Shown here one piece after another: positions 18,236-27,900 of a DNA stretch of 59,630 bases. The stretch is from an uncultured Aquimarina sp. Lineage in GTDB: Bacteria; Bacteroidota; Bacteroidia; Flavobacteriales; Flavobacteriaceae. The stretch lies in the NCBI GenBank assembly GCA_947489195.1, contig CANLCT010000025.1, positions 1 through 59,630 on the forward strand. Direction: 5' to 3'. The notes under the pieces were generated by a model, which was not told the origin of the DNA, made no database searches, and was given only the letters and a program-made list of their open reading frames with translations. Numbering within the stretch: the stretch's first letter is position 1; each line of letters opens with the position of its first letter. Made by a program: the position numbers and the translations under genes.

Positions 18236-18886
18236 TTATTTCGATGCCGTAACAGCAATTTTAATACCTACATTATCTTTAATAAGGTAGTCACCAAGTT
18301 TAGCTGGGTCAGCAAATTTACCTGAGTTGTATTTTACATCCCATTCGGTACGATCAATTTCAAATTCATCACTACTAATACTTATCGAGTTTCCATTTAT
18401 AGAAACATTGGCAGGGAATTCAATATTCTTTTTAATTCCTTTAATAGTTAAGTTTCCTGCAATAATGGATTTTCCATCTTTTGGAGTAACACTTGTAATT
18501 TGAAAAGCAGCATTAGGATGTTTCGCTACATCAAAAAAGTCTTCATTTTTTAAATGCCCAATTAATTTATCGTAATTTTCTCCAGCAGGAAGATCAGTAC
18601 ATTTAATAGTATTAATATCAAAAATAAAATTTCCGCCAACCAAAGCATCGCCTTTAGTTTCAACGGCACCTGCCGAAGCATTAATAGTACCTTGATGTCC
18701 ACCTACTAATTTATGAGCATCCCATTTGATCATTGTTTGCGCAGGGTTTACCTTGTATTTTTCGGCAACTGCTACTTGTTCAACAGTTTTGGCTTCTGTA
18801 GTTTCTACTTCTTTAGTTTTTTTACACGAAATAAAACTAGCAGTTAATGCCGTTGCGACCAGAATATTCAGAATCTGTTTTTTCAT
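18236..18886 (-). CDS. YceI-like lipoprotein
   Basis: 216 residues. The signal peptide MKKQILNILVATALTASFISC ends in a lipobox Cys at 21. The mature part is the YceI lipocalin-like barrel: YKVNPAQTMIKWDAHKLVGGHQGTI, the central GGNFIFDINTIKC and YDKLIGHLKNEDFFDVAKHPNAAF, and the late ISSDEFEIDRTEWDVKYNSGKF. YceI proteins bind isoprenoid-like lipids in the periplasm. A lipid-anchored version is common in Bacteroidota. A minus-strand promoter element lies at 18919-18926. Confidence 0.9.
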   Translation of the reverse strand: MKKQILNILVATALTASFISCKKTKEVETTEAKTVEQVAVAEKYKVNPAQTMIKWDAHKLVGGHQGTINASAGAVETKGDALVGGNFIFDINTIKCTDLPAGENYDKLIGHLKNEDFFDVAKHPNAAFQITSVTPKDGKSIIAGNLTIKGIKKNIEFPANVSINGNSISISSDEFEIDRTEWDVKYNSGKFADPAKLGDYLIKDNVGIKIAVTASK

Positions 18887-18918
18887 TTTAATAAGTTTTT
18901 GTTAAAATTTTCAATAAT

Positions 18919-18926
18919 CAAAAGTA
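18919..18926 (-). promoter_or_regulatory. TAnnTTTG promoter element for the YceI gene
   Basis: The plus strand CAAAAGTA reads TACTTTTG on the minus strand, a perfect -7 element 33 bases upstream of the ATG at 18886. Confidence 0.55.
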
Positions 18927-19132
18927 TAAGTTTTATGATTGTTAAATCTTAATAAATTATTAAATTCTTAATATGTCATTTGTTTTTTGAAGTATTTTTT
19001 CACAAAATTAACTTGTTTGTTGTTGATTATTAGATGGTTTCTTTTTTAGTGGTATTAAAGTCATTACGCTTATTTGTGGTTCACAAATTCTTACAAAAAA
19101 CATTTAATGACATGTTGGCATATCAATTGAAT

Positions 19133-19148
19133 TGGCAGTACTTTTGCA
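19133..19148 (+). promoter_or_regulatory. overlapping sigma-54-like and TAnnTTTG promoter elements before grpE
   Basis: The sequence TGGCA (19133-19137), six bases, then TTGCA (19144-19148) matches the sigma-54 -24/-12 core with correct spacing. Within it lies TACTTTTG (19139-19146), a perfect housekeeping -7 element, with a TTG at 19115-19117 upstream. Either or both could drive grpE-dnaJ, whose first ATG is at 19197. Confidence 0.5.
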
Positions 19149-19196
19149 CATTAGTTTTTGACAACAAAAAATAGAAAAATAAAGAACTATAGTAAC

Positions 19197-19751
19197 ATGA
19201 GTACAAAAAACAAAGCTAAAGATATAGAGGATGAAGTAATTCAAGATACAGCTGAAAAAACTCAGGTGGAGCAGAAAGAAACAGAATCAGTAGAAGAAAA
19301 AGATGAGCTAACACTTGCTCAAGAAGCAGTTGCTGTTGAAAAAGATAAGTTTTTACGTTTGTTTGCAGAGTTCGAAAATTATAAAAAAAGAACATCTAAA
19401 GAGCGTATTGAGTTGTTTAAAACAGCTGGGCAAGAAGTTTTACAAGCGCTATTACCTGTATTGGATGATTTTGATAGAGCAGGAAAAGAAATTGAAAAAT
19501 CAGAAGATGAAGCTTTAAAACAAGGAATCACACTTATTCAAAATAAGCTAACAGATATTTTAAAATCAAAAGGATTAGAGCAAGTTGAGGTAAATACTGC
19601 CGATGTTTTTGATGCAGATATACATGAAGCAATTACACAAATTCCGGCACCAAGTGATGATTTAAAAGGGAAAATAATTGATGTAGTTGAAAAAGGGTAT
19701 AAACTTGGTGATAAAATTATTCGTTACCCTAAAGTGGTTACGGGAAACTAA
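19197..19751 (+). CDS. grpE: GrpE nucleotide exchange factor
   Basis: 184 residues. GrpE releases ADP from DnaK and so resets the Hsp70 cycle. The acidic, disordered N-terminus is followed by the long dimer helix and the family motif RLFAEFENYKKRTSKER, then LLPVLDDFDRA, and the C-terminal beta domain ending DVVEKGYKLGDKIIRYPKVVTG. The start at ATG 19197 was preferred to 19158, which lies in the promoter region. dnaJ follows after 14 bases, so the two form an operon; dnaK is not in the window. Confidence 0.95.
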   Translation: MSTKNKAKDIEDEVIQDTAEKTQVEQKETESVEEKDELTLAQEAVAVEKDKFLRLFAEFENYKKRTSKERIELFKTAGQEVLQALLPVLDDFDRAGKEIEKSEDEALKQGITLIQNKLTDILKSKGLEQVEVNTADVFDADIHEAITQIPAPSDDLKGKIIDVVEKGYKLGDKIIRYPKVVTGN

Positions 19752-19765
19752 ATAATTAGTAAATA

Positions 19766-20872
19766 ATGAAAGAAGATTTCTACGACATACTCGGTATTAG
19801 TAAAGGAGCTAGTGCTGCCGAAATAAAAAAAGCGTATCGTAAAAAAGCGGTACAATTTCACCCTGATAAAAACCCAGGAGATACAGAAGCTGAAGAAAAC
19901 TTTAAAAAGGCAGCTGAAGCTTATGAAATATTAAGCGATCCAGACAAAAAAGCACGATACGACCAATATGGACATCAAGCCTTTGAGAACGGAGGCGGAG
20001 GCTTCGGTGGTATGAATATGGATGACATTTTTAGCCAATTTGGAGATATCTTTGGCGGAGGTGGTGGTTTCGGAGGCTTTAGCGGCGGTGGCGGAGGCCA
20101 ACGTAGAACTAAAGGAAGTAATTTACGTATTCGTGTTAAGCTTACATTAGAAGAAATAGCCAACGGTGTAGAAAAAAAGGTAAAAGTAAAGCGAAAAACA
20201 CAAGCAAAAGGCACTACCTATAAAACATGTAGTACTTGTAACGGTAGTGGGCAAGTAGTTCGTGTAACTAATACTATATTAGGTCGTATGCAAACAGCAG
20301 CACCTTGTAATGCATGTAGTGGAAGTGGTCAGCAAATAGATAAAAAACCAAGTGGATCTGATGCTCAAGGTTTAATTGTAAATGAAGAAACGGTAAGTAT
20401 TAAAATACCTGCAGGAGTACAAGATGGAATGCAATTGAAGGTTTCGGGTAAAGGAAATGAAGCTCCTGGTAATGGTTTTTCTGGTGATTTGTTAGTTGCC
20501 ATTGAAGAGTTAGCTCACGAAACGCTGCAACGTGAAGGAGATAATTTACATTATGATTTGTACATAAGTTTTTCTGAAGCTGTTTTAGGAGGATCAAAAG
20601 AGATTGATACGGTATCTGGAAAAGTGCGTATAAAAATCGATGAGGGAGTTCAAAGTGGTAAAATTTTACGCTTACGCGGAAAAGGGATACCTAATTTAAA
20701 TGGTTATGGTAAAGGGGACTTGTTAGTACATGTAAATGTTTGGACACCAAAAACTTTAACTAAAGAACAGAAGCAGTTTTTTGAAAAAATGAAAGATGAT
20801 GAACATTTTTCACCAAACCCCGAACGCTCAGACAAATCTTTTTTTGAAAAAGTGAAGGATATGTTTTCTTAA
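19766..20872 (+). CDS. dnaJ: chaperone DnaJ with a reduced zinc centre
   Basis: 368 residues. The J domain spans 1-70 with HPD at 32-34. A Gly/Phe-rich linker spans about 75-112, then the C-terminal substrate-binding domains. Only two CxxCxGxG motifs are present, CSTCNGSG (155-162) and CNACSGSG (181-188), where the classical type I DnaJ has four. By order these look like motifs 1 and 4, which form zinc site I, while motifs 2 and 3 (zinc site II) are missing. From memory other Flavobacteriia have the same arrangement. It delivers unfolded proteins to DnaK and stimulates its ATPase. Second gene of the grpE-dnaJ operon. Confidence 0.95.
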   Translation: MKEDFYDILGISKGASAAEIKKAYRKKAVQFHPDKNPGDTEAEENFKKAAEAYEILSDPDKKARYDQYGHQAFENGGGGFGGMNMDDIFSQFGDIFGGGGGFGGFSGGGGGQRRTKGSNLRIRVKLTLEEIANGVEKKVKVKRKTQAKGTTYKTCSTCNGSGQVVRVTNTILGRMQTAAPCNACSGSGQQIDKKPSGSDAQGLIVNEETVSIKIPAGVQDGMQLKVSGKGNEAPGNGFSGDLLVAIEELAHETLQREGDNLHYDLYISFSEAVLGGSKEIDTVSGKVRIKIDEGVQSGKILRLRGKGIPNLNGYGKGDLLVHVNVWTPKTLTKEQKQFFEKMKDDEHFSPNPERSDKSFFEKVKDMFS

Positions 20873-20898
20873 AAATGTATTAGTTCTAAATTTTTGTC

Positions 20899-20994
20899 TA
20901 TATTTGAAAAAGCACTTGTTAAAACGAGTGATTTTCTTTTTCATAGCAATTTTTTTCCCATCCTGTTTTAGCTAATAGGGTGGGTTTTGTTTTT
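20899..20994 (+). ncRNA. candidate small RNA (about 80 nt) between dnaJ and mscS
   Basis: A perfect -7 element TATATTTG (20899-20906) is followed by a short hairpin (cacttg / cgagtg, about 20912-20930), then a terminator stem cccatcct (20957-20964) pairing with agggtggg (20977-20984, one G-U pair), and a T-rich tail to about 20994. No open frame fits. The unit promoter-hairpin-terminator suggests a transcript from about 20913. The same stem may also end the dnaJ message. I do not recognise a named RNA family. Confidence 0.5.
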
Positions 20995-21143
20995 AATGCT
21001 ATTTCATTCCAATTTTTTAATTTAGTCTATGACTTTATAATAACCTTACAATTTTTTTTATTTAATTATTATATTGATACTTTGTGTTTTTTGAGTTAGA
21101 TTTAAATGAATATTAAAGGCTTAAAAAAGCTACATTTATTGAT

Positions 21144-22046
21144 ATGGTATTTATGGTATTTTTACAACAACAAATAGCCGAAAAGGTTGTGAACACATTA
21201 GATAAAAATGTGTGGCAAAAAATACAAGAAGTACTTGCTTTAAAATTAGAAATCGGATCGTTTAAAATTAGTATCCTTTCCCTAATCATTGTAATTGTTA
21301 CATTTATACTAACTAAGTATATTTTAAGTTTTGTAACAAAAATAGTTACCGGAAGATTAGAAAAAGATAATGTTCCTAAATTTCAGTCTCTTTTTAGTTT
21401 TTTAAAATATTTTATATATGCTTTTGTTGGCATAATAATTTTTCAAGCTTTAGGTATTAATCTTACTCCAATATTAGCTGCTTCAGCGGCATTATTAGTA
21501 GGTGTTGGGCTTGCTTTGCAAACATTGTTTCAAGATATTTTATCGGGTGTTTTTATTTTAATTGATCGAACGGTAATTGTAGGGGATATTATAGAGTTAG
21601 ATGGTAAAATAGGACGCGTTGAAGAAATAAAACTGAGAACTACAAGGGCAGTAACTATTGATAATAAAGTATTGGTCATACCTAATCATCAATATTTAAC
21701 AAATAGTTTGTATAATTGGACACAAAATGGAAAAAACACACGTGATTCAGTTACAGTTGGTGTAGCTTATGATAGTGATGTTGATCTGGTTAAAAAACTA
21801 TTGTTAAAAGTTGTTAAAGAAAATAGTAAAGTTTTAAGTATCCCAGAGCCTATTGTATTTTTTGAAGATTTTGGAGATAGTGCTTTAGAGTTTAAAGTTG
21901 TGTATACAATTAGTGATAGCTTTATGGGAGCCATTCCTAGAAGTGAAATACGCTTTGCTATTACACGTTTGTTTAGAGAATATAATATTCAAATTCCTTT
22001 TCCTCAACGAGAAATTCATGTTTTGGAAGATAATAGTAAGAAATAA
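21144..22046 (+). CDS. MscS-family mechanosensitive channel
   Basis: 300 residues. Three membrane segments are visible: ISILSLIIVIVTFILTKYIL, FLKYFIYAFVGIIIFQALGI and the pore helix LAASAALLVGVGLALQTLF, with the Ala/Gly-rich packing face of MscS TM3. The beta domain follows (VGDIIELDGKIGRVEEIKLRTT, VLVIPNHQYLTNSLYNWTQ). It would open under membrane tension and release solutes after osmotic downshift. The start is ATG 21144, with ATG 21153 an alternative; a near-consensus TACATTTA at 21131 would make the message almost leaderless. First gene of a four-gene run with the response regulator, a small secreted protein and PPK2. Confidence 0.9.
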   Translation: MVFMVFLQQQIAEKVVNTLDKNVWQKIQEVLALKLEIGSFKISILSLIIVIVTFILTKYILSFVTKIVTGRLEKDNVPKFQSLFSFLKYFIYAFVGIIIFQALGINLTPILAASAALLVGVGLALQTLFQDILSGVFILIDRTVIVGDIIELDGKIGRVEEIKLRTTRAVTIDNKVLVIPNHQYLTNSLYNWTQNGKNTRDSVTVGVAYDSDVDLVKKLLLKVVKENSKVLSIPEPIVFFEDFGDSALEFKVVYTISDSFMGAIPRSEIRFAITRLFREYNIQIPFPQREIHVLEDNSKK

Positions 22047-22058
22047 AAAAATAAGAGT

Positions 22059-23222
22059 ATGTCGAAAATTTTAATTATCGAAGATGAAGCAGCTATTAGA
22101 CGAGTATTAGTAAAAATACTGTCGGAGGAAAATGACACCTATAAAGTGTTTGAAGCCAATGATGGGTTAGCGGGAATTGAAATTATAAAAAAAGAAGATT
22201 TTGATTTGGTACTTTGCGATATTAAAATGCCTAAAATGGATGGTATTGAAGTATTAGAAGCTATAAATAAAATTAAGCCAGAAATTCCGGTAGTTATGAT
22301 TTCGGGACATGGAGATTTAGAAACCGCTGTTAATACAATGCGATTAGGAGCCTTTGATTACATATCAAAACCACCAGATTTAAATAGGCTTCTAAACACC
22401 GTGCGAAATGCCTTAGATCGAAAGGAATTGGTTGTTGAGAATAAACGTTTAAAGAAAAAGGTCTCTAAAAATTATGAAATGATCGGAAGCTCGAAAGCTA
22501 TTTCCGAAATAAAAGAAATTATAGAAAAGGTAGCACCAACAGAAGCACGTGTTTTAGTTACCGGACCTAATGGTACAGGTAAAGAGCTAGTAGCACATTG
22601 GTTACACGAAAAGAGTGAACGTTCAAAAGGGCCTTTTATTGAAGTGAATTGTGCCGCAATTCCTTCAGAATTAATTGAAAGTGAGCTTTTTGGACACGTG
22701 AAAGGAGCGTTTACTTCAGCCAATAAAGACAGAGCAGGTAAATTTGAAGCCGCCAATGGAGGAACAATTTTTTTAGATGAAATTGGAGATATGAGTCTTT
22801 CTGCGCAAGCAAAAGTTTTACGTGCATTGCAAGAAAGTAAAGTGCAAAGAGTTGGGAGTGATAAAGATATTAAAGTGAATGTACGTGTGGTAGCTGCCAC
22901 AAATAAAAATTTAAAAAAAGAAATAGAGAATAAAAAATTCCGTGAAGATTTGTATCATCGTTTAGCCGTTATTTTAATTAAAGTACCTGCTTTAAATGAT
23001 CGTAGAGATGATATACCTGATTTGATTAATCATTTTTCTAAAAAAATAGCAGCTAGTCAAGGTACGGTGCCTAAAGATTTTTCTGAAACAGCCATTAAAT
23101 TGTTACAAAAATATGACTGGACAGGGAATATTAGAGAGTTACGTAATGTAGTTGAGCGTTTACTAATTTTAGGGGAAAAAGAAATTAGTGAAAACGACGT
23201 AAAACTATTTGCAACAAAATAA
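22059..23222 (+). CDS. sigma-54-type response regulator lacking a DNA-binding domain
   Basis: 387 residues: a receiver domain (1-120, phosphoacceptor Asp54 in LCDIKMPKMDG) and a sigma-54 AAA+ domain with Walker A GPNGTGKE (169-176) and Walker B GGTIFLDEI (234-242). Two features depart from NtrC. The sigma-54 contact loop reads GAFTSA instead of GAFTGA (216-221), and the chain ends just after the AAA+ lid (RNVVERLLILGEKEISENDVKLFATK) with no Fis-type helix-turn-helix. It may act from solution or through a partner. No histidine kinase is adjacent, so it is an orphan here. Twelve bases follow mscS; its stop overlaps the next start by one base. Confidence 0.92.
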   Translation: MSKILIIEDEAAIRRVLVKILSEENDTYKVFEANDGLAGIEIIKKEDFDLVLCDIKMPKMDGIEVLEAINKIKPEIPVVMISGHGDLETAVNTMRLGAFDYISKPPDLNRLLNTVRNALDRKELVVENKRLKKKVSKNYEMIGSSKAISEIKEIIEKVAPTEARVLVTGPNGTGKELVAHWLHEKSERSKGPFIEVNCAAIPSELIESELFGHVKGAFTSANKDRAGKFEAANGGTIFLDEIGDMSLSAQAKVLRALQESKVQRVGSDKDIKVNVRVVAATNKNLKKEIENKKFREDLYHRLAVILIKVPALNDRRDDIPDLINHFSKKIAASQGTVPKDFSETAIKLLQKYDWTGNIRELRNVVERLLILGEKEISENDVKLFATK

Positions 23223-23731
23223 TGAAGCTATTTATAAAGGTGTTATTTTTTTTGACTACTAATTTTGTTATAGCTCAACATGAGCCAGGAGCTTGGGTTA
23301 TTGGAGGACAGTTGATGACACGTGTTAGTAAAATAAAGGATGTAGGAGGTAATTTTCAAGTACATTATGCTCCTAATTGCTATTCATCGTATATAGCTGA
23401 AGTAGGAATACTAAATACAAAAGATGATATTGTGCCTGAATTTGGAATAACTATTAATTCTATCATGTTCAATTTTCAAAGTTGGATGATTACTGGAGGA
23501 ATGGGATTTGTAGCTAATAGTGCTGAATTAACAAAAAAAGAGCAGGATGATGCTATTTTTTCATTTTCTAATGGTAACAATAGTTTAGGAGTATTATTAA
23601 AATTAAGAACTTTAATTTCATTGAATAAGTGGTGGCAAATGAGCACCGATTTTAATTTTAAAACAGTAGGAGGAGATTTTTCTACTGTAAATTTGGGGTT
23701 AATTTATGAGTTCCCTCTAAAAGGTTATTAA
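23222..23731 (+). CDS. small secreted protein of unknown function
   Basis: 169 residues with signal peptide MKLFIKVLFFLTTNFVIAQ. The mature part has alternating hydrophobic strands (SSYIAEVGILNTKDD, NFQSWMITGGMGFVAN, TVNLGLIYEFPLKGY) and ends in an aromatic residue, as small outer-membrane barrels do. I do not recognise a family. It overlaps the regulator's stop codon (TAATG) and is followed one base later by ppk2, so it is translationally coupled within the mscS-regulator-ppk2 operon and may share their stress role. Confidence 0.75.
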   Translation: MKLFIKVLFFLTTNFVIAQHEPGAWVIGGQLMTRVSKIKDVGGNFQVHYAPNCYSSYIAEVGILNTKDDIVPEFGITINSIMFNFQSWMITGGMGFVANSAELTKKEQDDAIFSFSNGNNSLGVLLKLRTLISLNKWWQMSTDFNFKTVGGDFSTVNLGLIYEFPLKGY

Positions 23732-23732
23732 T

Positions 23733-24599
23733 ATGGAAGCTGTAAAAGCAAACAATCATTTTAAAATTTCTGAATCTAAAACAAGTGTAGATATTGGCTT
23801 GTCAGCTAATGAAGTAAAAGATGAATTAAAAAGTGTTCGAAAAAAATTAGGAGAGCTACAAGAGACCCTTTATGCCCATGGCAAGTATGCCGTACTTGTT
23901 TGTTTACAAGGCATGGATACTGCGGGTAAAGATAGTTTAATTAGAGAAGTGTTTAAAAATTTTAATACAAGTGGTATAGTAGTACATAGTTTTAAAGTAC
24001 CTAGTACACTAGAACGAAATCATGATTACTTATGGAGGCATTATATTGCATTACCAGCTAGGGGTAAATTTGGGATATTTAATAGAACGCATTATGAAAA
24101 TGTATTGGTAACCAGGGTACACCCAGAATATATTTTAGGAGAAAATATACCGAATATTAATACTGTTGACGATATTGATGATCAGTTTTGGAAACAACGA
24201 TTTGAACAAATCAATAATTTTGAGAAACACTTGACTCAAAATGGCACATTAATTTTTAAATTCTTTTTGCATTTATCAAAAGATGAACAAAAAAATAGGT
24301 TGCTCCGAAGATTAGAAAAAAAGGATAAAAACTGGAAGTTTTCTCCAGCAGATTTAAAAGAGCGTAAATTATGGGATGCTTACCAAAAAAGTTATCAAGA
24401 GGCTATAAGACACACATCAACATCTCATGCTCCATGGTATGTTATACCTGCAGATGATAAACCTATTGCTCGTTATTTAGTTGCTAAAACTTTATATGAT
24501 AGTTTAAGTTCTTACAAGGATATTCAAGAACCTGAATTAGAGGATTCTACAATTGATGATCTAAGAAAATACCTACAACAGTTAAAAAGCGAAAAATGA
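23733..24599 (+). CDS. ppk2: PPK2-family polyphosphate:nucleotide phosphotransferase
   Basis: 288 residues, a one-domain PPK2. It transfers phosphate between polyphosphate and nucleoside mono- or diphosphates. Walker A is GMDTAGKDS (60-68); further family text is VVHSFKVPSTLERNHDYLWRH, GIFNRTHYENVLV (Walker B-side FNR.HYE), the lid RLEKKDKNWKFSPADLKER, and SHAPWYVIPADDKPIAR near the end. The first part resembles the PPK2 group with an AMP/ADP preference, but the subclass cannot be set by eye. Last gene of the mscS operon, consistent with an energy or stress role. Confidence 0.92.
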   Translation: MEAVKANNHFKISESKTSVDIGLSANEVKDELKSVRKKLGELQETLYAHGKYAVLVCLQGMDTAGKDSLIREVFKNFNTSGIVVHSFKVPSTLERNHDYLWRHYIALPARGKFGIFNRTHYENVLVTRVHPEYILGENIPNINTVDDIDDQFWKQRFEQINNFEKHLTQNGTLIFKFFLHLSKDEQKNRLLRRLEKKDKNWKFSPADLKERKLWDAYQKSYQEAIRHTSTSHAPWYVIPADDKPIARYLVAKTLYDSLSSYKDIQEPELEDSTIDDLRKYLQQLKSEK

Positions 24600-24616
24600 T
24601 CCATTAACATTTTAGT

Positions 24617-24643
24617 AGTTTAAGTGGTTTAAACTTATTTTTT
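24617..24643 (+). terminator. possible weak terminator after ppk2
   Basis: agtttaa (24617-24623) and ttaaact (24629-24635) form a 7-bp AT-rich stem followed by a run of seven T's. Weak but correctly placed, 18 bases after the ppk2 stop. Confidence 0.4.
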
Positions 24644-24841
24644 TATCATTTTTATTAGTGCTTATTTGTTAAATCTGCATTTTGTATTCGATGAAATGCA
24701 TTTTTTTATAATAGCTTATTAAATAAAGCTTTTAAAGTAGACTTACCCTTTTTTAAGCATTTCGATATTTTTTACATTTTTTTAATCTTCCTTACAAGTG
24801 ACGAAAACATTTTCGTAACACATATTGTATTGAAAATCAAT

Positions 24842-24898
24842 ATTTTATGTAAGAATAATATTACACTCAATAACTGTAGTATTATTCTTACATAAAGT
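24842..24898. promoter_or_regulatory. long inverted repeat 100-155 bases upstream of the cellulase gene
   Basis: tatgtaagaataata (24846-24860) and its exact reverse complement (24880-24894) form a 15-bp core. The stem extends two to four bases outwards and, after one G-T pair, four more inwards, leaving a loop of about 9 bases. No T-run follows, so it is not an ordinary terminator. It could be an operator for a regulator of cellulase expression or a structured leader. Confidence 0.5.
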
Positions 24899-24997
24899 TA
24901 CCTTTATACGATAAAAATGAATTTACTTTTAAGATAGACGAAATCGTTTTTTATAAAACTGTTTCTGAAATAATAACTATAACTTAAAATTAAACTT

Positions 24998-27900
24998 ATG
25001 ATTTTCAAGAAATTAAGTTTGTATGCTTTAGCTTTTGTTGGTATTGCGGGAACTGCGCAATCCCAATTTAATTACGGCGAAGCATTACAAAAATCACTTT
25101 TCTTCTATGAAGTGCAGCAATCAGGGGAGCTGCCCTCGTGGAATCGAGTAACATGGCGTGGAGATTCTGCGCTTGATGATGGAGCCGATGTTGGAGTAGA
25201 TTTAACAGGCGGATGGTATGATGCAGGTGATCATGTTAAATTTAACTTTCCAATGGCTTTTAGTGTAACTGCCCTTTCATGGGGAGCTATTGAATATGAG
25301 CAAGCTTACAGAGATGCTGGGCAATTAGATATTATTAAAAGAAATATCAAATTTGCTACCGATTATTTATTAAAATGCCACACTGGACCAACCGAATTAT
25401 ATGGACAAGTGGGTAATGGAGGTTTAGATCATGCCTATTGGGGTTCATCTGAGGTAATGATTATGGATCGTCCGGCATATAAAATTACCGCATCGGCACC
25501 AGGATCTGATTTGGCAGCAGAAACAGCAGCAGCAATGGCAGCAGCTAGTATTTTATTTAAGGATTCTGATCCAGCTTACAGTGCTACATTATTAGATCAT
25601 GCAAAACAATTATATAAGTTTGCAGATGATTATAGAGGTGTATATTCTGAAGCAATTACAGATGCTGCAGGTTTTTACAGATCTTTTAGTGGTTTTCAAG
25701 ATGAATTAGTTTGGGGAGCAGCTTGGTTGTATAGAGCTACAAGTGATGCTACTTATTTAGCTAAAGCCGAATCTGAATATGATAATTTAGGTAATGAAGG
25801 TCAAAGTAATGATAAAGCATATAAATGGGGACTAGCATGGGATGATAAATCTTATGGTTCTTATGTATTAATGTCTCAGTTAACTGGAGATGATAAGTAC
25901 AAAGCTGATGCGGAAAGACATTTAGATTATTGGACAGATGGAGTAAATGGAGATAGAGTACCATATAGTCCAGGAGGGCAAGCACATTTGACTCAATGGG
26001 GATCATTAAGGCATTCTTCTAATACTTCATTGCTAGCATTTATTTATAGTGATAAAGTTGCTATTTCTGCAACAAAAAAGTCAAAATATCATGATTTTGC
26101 AGTTAGACAGATTAACTATGCTTTAGGAGATAACCCGATAAATAGAAGTTTTATGGTTGGTTTTGGTAACAATCCAGCAAATAATACACACCATAGAGCA
26201 GCGCATGGTGCTTGGGCAAATTCGCTACAAAATAGACCAGATAAACCAAGTCATACACTTTTTGGAGCACTAGCAGGAGGGCCAAGTTCTCCAGATGACC
26301 AGTTTGTTGATGATCGTGGAGATTTTATAGCAAATGAGGTGGCTTGTGATTATAATGCTTGTTTTACAGGTGCTTTAGCTCGTATGTTTAGTGAGTTTGG
26401 AGGAAATACATTAGCTAATTTCCCACCACAAGAAACTCCTAATAGAGCTGAGGTTAGAAGTTATTCTAAATTTAATAGTGACAATGCTTTTGGAAGCACG
26501 GTTAAAATATTACTTCAAAATAGATCTGCATGGCCAGCTAGAGTAATGGATAAATTAAGTTACAGATACTATTTTGATATTGCCGAAGGTGTAGCAGCAG
26601 GTAAAACTATAGCAGACTACGATATTCAATTAAACGGAGTTGGTGGTTCTGCAACTATGACTGTTAAAAATGCAGGAGGAACTCTTTATTATGCAGAAAT
26701 AAGTAATATTCCTTCAATTTCACCTATTGGAGATCCTGCGTTTAGAAATGAAACTCAAATTAATTTCAGAGTATCAAATGGAGTGCCATATGATACATCA
26801 AATGATCCATCAGCTGCTGGTTTAGGTGGAGGAAGTGAAATTGAAAGTGTTAATATACCAGTTTATGATAATGGGGTATTAGTTTTTGGAGAAGAACCAG
26901 ATGGAACTTCAGGACCAGTTATACCAGTAAATACAGCGCCAACAGCGAGTATTAATGCTGATAAATTTTCGGGTCAATCACCATTAACTGTTACTTTTGA
27001 TGCTAGTGGATCTTCTGATGCAGAAAATGATACGTTAACTTATTTATGGGATTTTGGAAACGGAGAAACATCAACGGATGAAAACCCATCGACAATCTAT
27101 ACTACTGCTGGTGCTTACTTAGTAAGTTTAATTGTAAATGATGGTTTGTTAAATTCAACGGAAGAAACTATTACAATTACTGTAACTGATCAAGTGGTTA
27201 ATCCTACACCAGTTACTGGTGGAACTTTAAGTGGAGGTCCATTTACATTTACTGTAGGTGATGGAATAGCAGATAATGTATCAGGTGTAACAATTTCAGG
27301 GAATAGTGGAGCAACAAGTCAATGGATAGTTACTGATGCTGCTGGGCAAATTTTAGGATTACCACCAGCGCCAGAAGTTGTAGATTTTGACGGAGCAGGA
27401 GCAGGAACATGCTTTATTTATAACGTAAGTTATAATGGAACATTAACAGGTTTAACAACGAATGCAAATATTTCTGGTTTATCTGGTGACTTTGAATTAT
27501 CATCAAACAGAGTAGAAGTTGTTCGTAATGCAGCTGTAATTGTTACTCCTGTTGCAGTTAGTGGAGGAACTTTAAATGGAGGTCCATTTACATTTACTGT
27601 AGGTGATGGAGTAGCAGATAATGTATCTGGTGTAACAGTTTCAGGGAATAGTGGAGCAACAAGTCAGTGGATAGTTACTGATGACGCAGGAGTAATTTTA
27701 GGTTTACCACCTGCACCAGAAGCAGTAGATTTTGACGGAGCAGGAGCTGGAACATGTTTTATTTATAATGTAAGTTACAATGGAACGTTAAATGGTTTAG
27801 CCGCTAATTCTAATATTTCTGGTTTATCTGGTGATTTTGAATTGTCGTCGAATCGAGTAGAAGTTATTCGTAATACTGTAGTTGTAACTCCAAACCCAAC

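Larger units (their letters stand above)
24600..24997. other. 398-base intergenic region upstream of the cellulase gene
   Basis: Contains the weak ppk2 terminator at 24617-24643 and a long hairpin at 24842-24898 (listed separately). No TAnnTTTG element with a perfect match was seen close to the cellulase ATG, so its promoter is probably regulated or degenerate. No open frame of note. Confidence 0.5.
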
